A stretch of 64,000 nt of DNA from Aphanomyces cochlioides (Eukaryota; Oomycota; Saprolegniomycetes; Saprolegniales; Verrucalvaceae), in contig JAHQRK010000009.1 in NCBI GenBank assembly GCA_019828595.1, positions 2,232,001 to 2,296,000 of the forward strand, read 5' to 3'. The position numbers and the translations under genes were made by a program. Below the pieces are notes generated by a model, which worked only from the letters and a program-made list of their open reading frames with translations, was not told where the DNA came from and did no database searches. Positions 56,627-64,000 of this stretch are shown one piece after another (position 1 is the first letter of the stretch; each line of letters starts with the position of its first letter).

Positions 56627-58007
56627 ATGACGGAGGATGGATCTCGTCACCCAACGAGTATTCAGAGCCGCCTGCAGGCCATTCGAACGCTGGAAGCCAT
56701 GCACGCGTTGGAAGACCAAGTTGCTAATCTCCAAGCAAAGCTACGAGAAATGGAGGTACGCTCCTCGGCCATGTAGTCATTGATCTCAGGCCTTTTCCAG
56801 GCACAAAGCCACCATGCAGCTCATATTTCATTCATGATGCAGAGGAACCAAGAGCTTGAACGACTTGTCGTCTCGTCGTTCAAGGAAACAGAAGCGATTC
56901 GGCATGAAGTTGTCCGTCTCGAAGTGAAACTGAGCTCTGTCGATGAAACACGCCGTGTCATGGTCGAAAGTTCCGCCCTGCTTGCTGAAGACAGTCGCAG
57001 CCAGCTTGTAGAGCAGCAACAGACTTGGCTACGCCTCTTTCAGGCACCATAGCGCTATCAAAGTTGCTCTGAAAGCTGCTCTAGAAGCTGAAAGCCGACC
57101 ACGCCAACGCGCTGCACGTCAAATCTCACGAGAATATCGCTTTAAGCCAGGAATACTCTGCTCAGCTACAAGAGATCGCCGCAATTCAGAGCCAGCTCTC
57201 AGACGTGCAGCAACTCAATCAAAAACTCACGGCAGAACTCTCGGAAGCTGAAGCTAAATGGGTTTGTAGCCAAATTCGCTAGCTGGTCTCTCTCAGAGTC
57301 GCTGTAGAGGCAGTTGGAGCAGGAGAAACTACAACAAGTGAACGCTCCAGCACTGTTAAGTCAACTGGAATTCCAGCAACAAGTAAGCCACCGAGTTGGC
57401 ATCAGCTTTGAACGGATTGCGTGGTCTGTAGAGACTTTTAGCCGTGGAGGAGACGCCTCCTCCGGATCCCCCCGCCGTTTGCTCGATTTGTAGCGGGGCT
57501 AATAAAGTCACAAACGACAAACTCAAACGACAGCTCGATGCTGTCGTCAGGCAGCGAGACAAACTCTCAAAAGCGCTCAGCGACGAGCGGGGGACGATTC
57601 AAAGCTTGCAGGATGACATTGCTGCGAAATCCAATGACTTGGCGCTACTGCGGGCTCAAATTCACCTCGCCAACCAAGAGCTAGACAAGGTAATAAGCTC
57701 ATCCTGAGGTTATCAGAGCCTTGATGGTGGATAGTGTCGGCGGTATATTCAAGAAGCAGAGCTCAGTCCATCGTTTGAGCGCTACATGAGCTTGAAAGCA
57801 GAAAACTTAATGCTCGTCCAGCAGCTTGAGGCGGTGAAAAGCCCGACGAGTCCGACAAATCCTCCGTTTGAGCCGCGGCCGCCGGTCGAGCTCAAGAAGA
57901 AAAAGCCAAAGAATGTCGTCATGCCTCTCGTCCGGACCAATTCACTCACGAGCAACAACAACAACCACGGCGATCGCCCGTCGTCGTGGTTTCGATTGAA
58001 TTGTTAA
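56627..58007 (+). CDS. Coiled-coil protein, multi-exon
   Basis: Exons 56627-56755, 56801-57007 (or 57043), 57085-57261, 57308-57382, 57432-57689 and 57735-58007 join in frame through introns of 45-49 bp, except the second. That one is either GT-AG of 77 bp (57008-57084) or GC-AG of 41 bp (57044-57084). The protein is almost wholly coiled coil (ALEDQVANLQAKLREME, LERLVVSSFKETEAIRHEV, LKADHANALHVKSHENI, LQEIAAIQSQLSDVQQL). A CSIC motif interrupts it (PAVCSICSGANK), and a Pro/Lys-rich tail follows (PPVELKKKKPKNVVMP). It ends 40 bp before the Met of the next gene. The two may be one gene, but no in-frame splice links them. Function unknown; a scaffold role is a guess. Confidence 0.65.
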
Positions 58008-58046
58008 GGTTATTAATAGACACTCTAGCTCAAGGTTGAGATTGAC

Positions 58047-60143
58047 ATGGCCAAGAAGGGCACGTTCTCGTCCATTCTGCCGCTGCTTCCGTCCAAGAAG
58101 AGCATCAAACTCTCGGATGTACGAGCTCTGTCCTCCCCCATGAGCCTCTGATTGCATCGCGGTGTTAGGATAAACCGAGGCGGCGGTCGTCCATGCAAGA
58201 AGTCGTCGCGGAGGCCGCGTTAAAGCAAGGCACGCTCGAATTGATCAAGCAAGTGCTGCTCTCCGATCCATCCACGCGCACAGATTCAAATATCCTTTTT
58301 AGCATTTGCATTCTCGTCATGCTAGCTAGCTACAGAGTTACCTTGACCATCAGGGGCTGCGTTTTCCTAGGCACATCTTCATCTTGTCTTCAAATGGATG
58401 CAAGAAAACTGCAAGAATGTACTCGACACCGCGCCAGCGACATCCTCATGCTTGCTATGGTAGACAAATATCTTTGGATCGTCGCATGAATACATCGGCC
58501 GTGAAATTTGCCGACAAATGCGACTGTTTAAACTCCCCTGTACGCCCCCCCGAGCCCCCCCATGCTGCTTTGACTAATTGGATTTTGTTTGCGATAGCTC
58601 GAGCGATGCTGATCCGACAGGGAGATACAGGGGATCGCTGTTATATTCTCATCGACGGCCTTGTCGACGTCTACTGCAAGGAAAAAGCCAACCAGGCGAT
58701 CCAATCCATGGATGAACCACGGCCGGACACTCCGCCCTACAACGTGGTACGCTCCACATTGCAATCCACTGGGAAATTTCGTGACTCTTGCATTAGGTCA
58801 AGGCATCGACAGATTTGGGCGAGTATAAAGCAACGCTTGGGCCTGGGGCGGTCGTCGGGGACATGGTCTTGCGTACGTCTTGAAAAAAATACAAACCTCC
58901 TCACAGAATTTGTGTAGTAAATCCATCGGCGAGGCGGAATGCAACAGTCGTCGTGTCGAATTTGACACCAGAATGCTTTCTTATCTACTTGGGGCGGATG
59001 GATTACGTTCGCTTGATACGCACCGTGTCGATGGAGAATTCCCACTACGTCCAAGGAGAAGTCTTGGATTTCATGCACATTTTTCAAAAATGGCCCACGG
59101 CTGGTACTCCATTCTCTCTGCTATCGATTGAATCATGGATTTGGATGAGCAGATCGCATGCGCTTTGTCTCTCAGATGCGATCAACTCAATTCCGTGCTA
59201 ATGTACGTTCCCCCCGAGCTCCCCCTGAGCTTCCCCCTCGCCCCCCCTCAGCCCCCGAGCTCATTTTCACTCCACTGTAGGAATATTTATACCGCGGGGG
59301 AACTGTCGCGACCATGCTGTACATTATAGTCTCTGGAGAAGCGATGGAGAAACAGCACGTGAATATGGTCACTTCGAAGCTGGAAGAAATCAAGATCAAT
59401 GTCGACTTGATGCTGCTTGGGCCTGGGGATATTGCCAGTTGAGTGTCATCTGGATTAAAATTGTCCCCTCACACTTGATTTTTGTATAGATGAGCATGCA
59501 TTTTTAAAATCTTCCCTAATTGGCCCTTTTGATATCAAAGCTGGTATAGTCTTATAGTTTCCTATCTTTATAAAGACTACCTAGTCACGGATGTCCACGT
59601 GCTTGGGATTTCCGTAGCTTCTCTCTTCTTTTCGACAGTCTTCCTCAGTTGGTTATGCGTAGCGCCGGCTGTACGATGCTGTGATCTCGTCGACAAAAGA
59701 TTTCATCGTCGATTTAACGACAAAATTGAGTCTTCTAGCCGCCGACCGCGACGATTACCGCAAGGAGCGCCTGGAATTCGGCTCGCGATACCCTGAAGCG
59801 CATGTTGCCATGTACGAATAGGGATTCCAAGCTATAGATTGGACTTTGATGGCTGGCTAGGACGTGGCATCTCATGCGCATGAGCAATCTTCGCTGCAGT
59901 CGATGTGGTCAACGAGGCCATCTAGCTAATCAAATCAGTCGCTGCAACCACGCCAAGAAACTCGACTGGGCGCCGCTCCAGCAACGTCTCGACAAGCATT
60001 TCGGTGGCCAAGCAGGCCTCGGCGCTTTGGCAAACTTACCAATCCAGCGGAAAGAATCCGGCAGCAGTGGTAGCAGGAGCAGCGGGCATCGCAGTCGCAA
60101 GTACGCCAACTCGTTCTCGCTCCAAGAAATTTCACACTTGTAG
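58047..60143 (+). CDS. Protein with two cyclic-nucleotide-binding-like domains, 13 exons
   Basis: Well-supported exons after the start (58047-58118, 58169-58315) include 58464-58539, 58598-58746, 58797-58872, 58918-59103, 59153-59202, 59281-59437, 59490-59543, 59585-59613, 59663-59811 and 59861-60143. One small exon (58371-58418) is less sure. Every join is GT-AG, keeps phase, and totals 491 codons. Domain 1: EICRQMRLFKL, AMLIRQGDTGDRCYILIDGL, LGPGAVVGDMVL and ARRNATVVV, with Asp where the binding cassette normally has Glu but the Arg kept. Domain 2: YRGGTVATMLYIIVSGEAME and LLGPGDIANEHAFL, without the Arg/Ala-Thr box, so probably no nucleotide binding. A C-terminal tail has CSRCGQRGHLANQISRC, a zinc-knuckle-like run with unusual spacing. 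It could act as a cAMP/cGMP-responsive regulator; inference. Confidence 0.82.
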
Positions 60144-60268
60144 AATGTCCATCGTAGACCACGACGAGACCTTGAGCAGCGCCAAAGCCCAAATCGAGGA
60201 ATGCTGGCGACAACGGCTGCGCGTGTTTCCAAGGCAAAGCGACAACGTATAAACAAAATTGAACCTAT

Positions 60269-60883
60269 TTACCTCTCGGATTTAAATCGCTTGGTCGATA
60301 CAATGTCGTCGTCGAGCGACGGCGGCGCGTGGTGTCGCCGCGACTTGTTATTGATCAATGTCGTGACCACTTCAGTCAAGGATGTGATTTGTGACGTCAC
60401 TTGTTCCAACTGCGCTTGGAGCGTCGTGACTTGGGATTTCAGCACTTCGACTTCTTCCTTTTCGTGGTTGTCGCCACCTTCGGAGTACGTCTTGCGGCGA
60501 ATTTGGCTCATGAGTTCAGGAGCATGGCGGAGAAACTTCTCATGGTAGAATTCCCACCAGTTCTTCGTCGCTTCGTCTTCTTGGATCAAAATGTCGTCTT
60601 TTTTGTACTTGCGGAACCCATAAAAGTTGAGCTGCCGCACAAACGATGCAAAGTTGTTGTGCTTGAAGTACTTGGGGAGCATGCTTCTCGCAAACTCATC
60701 CGGGTCTTTAATCACGACAGTCGTCCCGTTGTTCGCCCAGCATGCAATATCTGACGGCGCATTCTCAAAGAGTGTATATGTCTTTTGCAGAAAGATCGGC
60801 GCGGCTTCGGCCTTAGCTTTGCCGCCGCCCCCGCCGTTGGAGGTCGCACCCGCTTGCTTCATCCGACTTCGGTGGAAGACCAA
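60269..60883 (-). CDS. Heat-shock-factor (HSF) type transcription factor
   Basis: 204 residues, intronless. The HSF DNA-binding domain spans about residues 29-125: FLQKTYTLFENAPSDIACWA, DEFARSMLPKYFKHNNFASF, VRQLNFYGFRKYKKDD and WWEFYHEKFLRHAPELMSQI, covering the recognition helix and wing. A heptad segment (VEVLKSQVTTLQAQLEQVTS, residues about 147-175) suits HSF trimerisation. The C-terminus is short and basic (RRHH, STKRFKSER) and could hold the nuclear signal. A Gly/Ala linker precedes the domain. It is shorter than typical HSFs (no obvious activation domain). It is convergent with the cyclic-nucleotide-domain gene, with 125 bp between stop codons. Its upstream side has the TTTCAATTAAGTA-like repeats. 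Confidence 0.92.
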   Translation of the reverse strand: MVFHRSRMKQAGATSNGGGGGKAKAEAAPIFLQKTYTLFENAPSDIACWANNGTTVVIKDPDEFARSMLPKYFKHNNFASFVRQLNFYGFRKYKKDDILIQEDEATKNWWEFYHEKFLRHAPELMSQIRRKTYSEGGDNHEKEEVEVLKSQVTTLQAQLEQVTSQITSLTEVVTTLINNKSRRHHAPPSLDDDIVSTKRFKSER

Positions 60884-60904
60884 CTTGGATCAAGTTTTCC
60901 AACC

Positions 60905-61280
60905 GTTTTCAATTAAGTAAATTCTCTCTCACCAGATAGAAACATATAGAAATAACGCCTGAGAAACCTTTCAAACAAGTAAATAACTTTCAATAAGATA
61001 TTAAAATCGTCACTCAAGTACATTGCATTCTATAAAGTACATTATGACGTGGCAGCATGACAGATAAGACCATGCAAAATTGACATGCAAATAGTGTGTG
61101 ACTCTTCGCACTTTTCAATTAAGTAAACAAGAACTCCATATAAAAGCAGCCATGTTTTCGATTAAGTATTAAGTGATTCACACTATAACAACTTATTGTT
61201 GTGGAACTTTCGATAAAGTATACAATCGACTGAAATGTTTCAAATAAATACTTCCACATGGTCGATTAAGTAAATTATGA
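60905..61280. repeat. Repeated TTTCAATTAAGTA-like words in the HSF promoter side
   Basis: Eight variants: TTTCAATTAAGTAAA (60909, 61112), TTTCAAACAAGTAAA, TTTCAATAAGATA, TTTCGATTAAGTA, TTTCGATAAAGTA, TTTCAAATAAATA and GTCGATTAAGTAAA. Spacing is irregular. They all lie upstream of the minus-strand HSF gene. Confidence 0.65.
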
Positions 61281-61610
61281 CCTGGCAGAACGAGAGTGCT
61301 CTGAATCGACGTGTGGTTGAGATTTCGTCGCGTTATCGGAGAATTCAGTTCAATGACGTGGCAGCTGCAGTGTCTAGGACTGTCCTTGAGGTTAGTTTCG
61401 CAGAGTCTCGTCGAGTCGATTGGAGAGTGAAGTCGATCAACAAGACATGATGCTGTTGGCTGTTGACGGCGCGGCTGTCGTTGTCCGTCGCTTCGTTCAG
61501 GGACGTCTATGATGCATGACCAATGCATCTTTCTCCGCTTGGACATCACTCAAGCTGTGCTCTATGTGGAGTCGTGGGAAACTGCGGATGTCAGCAAAGA
61601 CGCAGGTGTT

Positions 61611-61647
61611 GCAATTGTTGACAGTGAAATGCGCTGTCAACAATTGC
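61611..61647. other. Perfect 14-bp inverted repeat with a 9-base loop
   Basis: GCAATTGTTGACAG and CTGTCAACAATTGC flank TGAAATGCG. It could be a binding site for a dimeric factor or an RNA hairpin; it lies about 340 bp before SSP-F. Confidence 0.6.
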
Positions 61648-61945
61648 TGCACCCATTCGAGTGCGTCCTTCGACACGACGTCATAGACAGAGCTATGACC
61701 TTATCGTGCTGCGGCGGGGCCCACAGCGCTCCTCTCGACAGCACGCACTAGTAATCCCGTCGTCGTTCCCCTTCAAGCGCGTTTCCTTTGGCATCTGCAG
61801 CCACATTGAGACGATTGCGCCTTGATCCAACTCGTGGCGAACAGACGACGACGTGCACCTAGAAAGTTCCAGCGTCGACATTGACAACGTTGTTGGAGGG
61901 AAACGATCAGTGGCTGACAGCCACAGACAGCTCGGGATCGATGGA

Positions 61946-61980
61946 GTGCTTTCATTGTGCGAATTTCCCTCACAAGCTCA
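61946..61980 (+). promoter_or_regulatory. Inr/FPR-like core promoter of SSP-F
   Basis: TTTCATTGTGCGAATTTCCC stands about 30 bp before the ATG and follows the same pattern as the other SSP genes. Confidence 0.55.
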
Positions 61981-61983
61981 AGC

Positions 61984-62469
61984 ATGGCCCGCGTTAGTTT
62001 GCTGCTTTGCCTCTTGCTCGCGCTCACGTCGTTGACGTGCGTCGAGTCGCGTGAAATGTTTTCCGACGCGTTGTTGGCGAAAGCGTTCAAGTTTTTCTTG
62101 AAGACGGATGCGCGTGGCAACTGCGACAAGGCGACCATGAAGCACAATGCGAATAAGTGGTTCAGCAACTGCATCGCCGGTGCTGCCGCGACTGGCGTAG
62201 GCCTCAGGTGTGCCAACTTTAATGGTTCCGCTGCGATTATGGCTGCCGTCGGTGCGTCTGCCGCGGCTTTCAATTCGCAACTCGGCACGTACATTGAAAT
62301 GGAATGCGGCAAGATGGAGAAAAAGTCGTCGGGACAAAATTCGCGGCCGACGTTGTCCCGTAGCAAATCCAGCGGATCTTTCAAAGAGTACACGGCAATC
62401 AACGTCGCTGGGTCTCCCAAAGGAAGCTCTACCGCCGCGAGAACGGCTAAAAACCTGCGCGGCCAGTAA
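61984..62469 (+). CDS. Small secreted cysteine protein SSP-F
   Basis: 161 residues from the MARVSLLLCLLLALTS start (signal peptide to about VES). A possible Met nine codons upstream lies in the promoter block and is rejected. The family layout is kept: REMFSDALLAKAFKFFLK, four cysteines (GNCDK, SNCIA, GLRC, MECGK), and an Ala/Gly-rich core (GAAATGVGLRC, IMAAVGASAAAF). The C-terminal half differs from all others: it is Ser/Lys-rich (SKSSGSFKEY, SPKGSSTAARTAKN) and lacks the CARL and PKLNAV words. It is the most divergent copy and stands alone among host genes. Its FFLK and MKH...NKW words match the decayed fragment at 25920-26100. Confidence 0.82.
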   Translation: MARVSLLLCLLLALTSLTCVESREMFSDALLAKAFKFFLKTDARGNCDKATMKHNANKWFSNCIAGAAATGVGLRCANFNGSAAIMAAVGASAAAFNSQLGTYIEMECGKMEKKSSGQNSRPTLSRSKSSGSFKEYTAINVAGSPKGSSTAARTAKNLRGQ

Positions 62470-63031
62470 ATGACGTGGCAGCATGAGAGTTTAGTATTAA
62501 CAATTAGCTCGCTTTGCTAGCTTGTCTTTTGGTTGATTCACATCTGGAACTATGGCCAAGGGAGAAATAGTAGAAATCAAAAGTGGGCGATGCGAGAGTC
62601 GAGGCCAGTCTTACGTACGCCGCCCCCCCCCCGTTCTCCCCCAACTAGCTTAGTCTTTCGCTTTTCACTCCCATCGTTCGTGGAATGCCGCCCCCCCGAC
62701 CCCATTTATTCCCCTTTGATTCCCCTTCAAAGCCCACGGTATCCGACTTCCCCCCTTGATGCCCCCCTCCCCATCCTCTTGCTTCCAATGGCATCAATCG
62801 ACTTCAGCGCTAAGAGTAGGTGCCGTGGTGGATGTTGGAGTGCGAAGGGAGCGAGCGACGAGCTCGAAAGCCCAGTAGAACGAGCTACAGCGCTCGATGA
62901 ATAGCATCCCCAGCAGCGACTGCGCTTCAAAGGCTCGAACCGATGGCACTCTCTAAGACGAAAGTTACAAACTTGTCGAAAATCCACCAATTGTTCCATT
63001 GTGACGGTTCGTTCGCGAGGAAATCTAGTGC
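62470..63031. other. Intergenic with long C-rich tracts
   Basis: The stop of SSP-F is followed at once by ATGACGTGGCAGCATGA, also found at 61043. From 62617 to about 62775 the plus strand has runs of 5-10 C. No gene recognised. Confidence 0.6.
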
Positions 63032-64000
63032 ATGGCTTCGGCAATGGAGCAAGCGCGCGCTATCTTTGAGCGCGTGGATGTATCCAAGGATGGCGTCGTG
63101 GACAAGAGCGAGCTGGGGAGACTTTTGCAAGAGCTGGGCGAAGAACCGACGCCGCAAAACATCGTCCGAGCGCTCTTTCAGATGGACACGAGTGGCGACG
63201 GCACGATCTCGCTCGACGAATTCATCGCGTTCTACAAGTCAAACTACCTCCCAAGGCATCCCGTCAAGATGCTGAGCACACGGCGCGGCCACGTCGACAT
63301 TGGCCACGCGAAAAGCGCGTCCTACTCGCTCCCGCCGCCAACTTTTTGCTTTGGCAAAGCGTTGCAACGTGATAAAGAAAACGCTGGCCAAGGTAAGCTC
63401 CTTCTAGTCGCTTTGTAGCTTATATTCACTGCTGTCTAGTGATACGCCAGCATGGAGACGCAGGCGACGACGCTGGCAAAATGGCGAGAAAGACTGCAAA
63501 ATCCAAGCAAATCCGACCGAAAACAGCGCCAGCGACGGGCTCCAAGACGACCGAAGCCCGCCAAGCATGCTATCCAAGCCGTTCTCCTCGTGATCCAGGC
63601 ATTGACTTCATCCTTGTCCAGCTGAAGCGCCAGCTCCAGCAGCGTGGCTACGACGCGTTTGAAGCCATCGCCGAGCAGTCGTCCAGCACTTCGTCGCTGT
63701 CGCTTCCAGCCTTCAAGACGCTGCTTCAATCTCGCCTTGGACTCGACGTGACGCCGAAAGATCTCCGCGCGATCTTTTCCATCTTTGACGCGGATGGCAG
63801 TGGATCGATTTCAGCGGCAGAATGGGCTGCAGCCATGCTCACGCCGCTGTCGGGCGCTCGTCTCGCTGCCGTCGAGCTGGCGTTTCAAAAGCTAGATGTC
63901 CATGAATATGGCACGCTCAGCGTGAAAGATCTCCGCGCTCAATTCCACGGCGAGGGCCTTCCTGACGTCCGGGCCGGGCTGAAAACTCTCGAAGAAGCCC
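63032..64000 (+). CDS. EF-hand calcium-binding protein (calyphosin-like), 3' end outside window
   Basis: Exon 1 is 63032-63392, the intron 63393-63439 (GT-AG, 47 bp), and exon 2 runs from 63440 to the window edge; the frame joins as NAGQ then VIRQHGDAG. EF-hand loops are DVSKDGVVDKSEL, DTSGDGTISLDEF and DADGSGSISAAEW, with a fourth, degenerate DVHEYGTLSVKDL. Loops 1-3 keep Asp at position 1, Gly at 6 and Glu at 12, so they probably bind calcium. The fourth has Asp at position 12 and lost residues. Between the pairs lies a basic linker (KTAKSKQIRPKTAPATGSK). The order resembles calyphosin-type proteins. An alternative upstream Met (62943) lies in another frame and has no EF-hand. Confidence 0.88.

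Larger units (their letters stand above)
60884..61983. other. Intergenic between HSF and SSP-F
   Basis: Holds the TTTCAATTAAGTA-like repeats (60905-61280), three ATGACSTGGCAG words (61043, 61270, 61352) and a perfect 14-bp hairpin at 61611-61647. No gene recognised. Confidence 0.5.

Noticed and set aside
57008..57043. 36-bp GT-AG intron ending at TTTCAG
   Set aside because: It leads directly to a TAG stop. The 77-bp GT-AG or the 41-bp GC-AG choice keeps the frame.
59614..59638. Short 25-bp intron ending at CGACAG in the nucleotide-domain gene
   Set aside because: It breaks the frame. The 49-bp intron ending at 59662 joins in frame.
1..64000. CRISPR arrays, tRNA or rRNA genes, bacterial operons
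   Set aside because: No regularly spaced repeats, cloverleaf or rRNA-like words were noticed, and introns plus element types indicate nuclear eukaryotic DNA.

Overview
The window looks like nuclear DNA of an oomycete, most likely from the Saprolegniales (inference). The gene models have very short GT-AG introns of about 41-58 bp. The small secreted protein genes carry a start region like the oomycete Inr+FPR core promoter (TCATTYY followed by CAWTTT). The mobile-element mix (Crypton-like tyrosine recombinases, IS630/Tc1, pogo, PIF/Harbinger, Ty3/gypsy) also fits. No bacterial operon structure, rRNA, tRNA or CRISPR array was seen.

Layout. 1-10.6 kb holds broken mobile-element genes: a FAR1-like/Ulp1 gene, Crypton-like recombinase remnants, a deleted PIF/Harbinger element with intact terminal repeats, and a complete Tc1 element with a mutated transposase. 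10.88-26.04 kb is a giant, almost perfect palindrome with two 7.5-kb arms around a 138-bp spacer. Each arm carries three paralogous small secreted protein (SSP) genes and one frameshifted secreted repeat protein with an RLLR (RxLR-type) motif. 26.0-26.7 kb holds two decayed SSP relatives.

27.5-41.1 kb is a nest of transposons: a TA-flanked MITE, a broken IS630-like transposase, a 6.87-kb Ty3/gypsy element with both LTRs that splits an older gene, a broken pogo-like transposase, and a second pogo-like element with 27-bp terminal repeats. The gypsy element also has open reading frames antisense to the end of pol. 41.9-44.1 kb has two more SSP genes. 45.8-55.7 kb has two Crypton-like recombinases flanking an intron-rich leucine-rich-repeat membrane protein gene, a frameshifted IS630-type transposase, an unrecognised spliced gene and a 540-bp perfect hairpin MITE.

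The right end, 56.6-64 kb, looks like normal host sequence: a coiled-coil gene, an intron-rich protein with two cyclic-nucleotide-binding-like domains, an HSF-type transcription factor, another SSP gene and the start of an EF-hand protein.

The main theme is a young, expanding SSP family (six copies in the palindrome, three outside, plus decayed pieces) in a transposon-rich region beside gene-dense host sequence. The SSPs share a signal peptide, four cysteines and a glycine/alanine-rich core. They are probably exported together under related promoters; their function is unknown.
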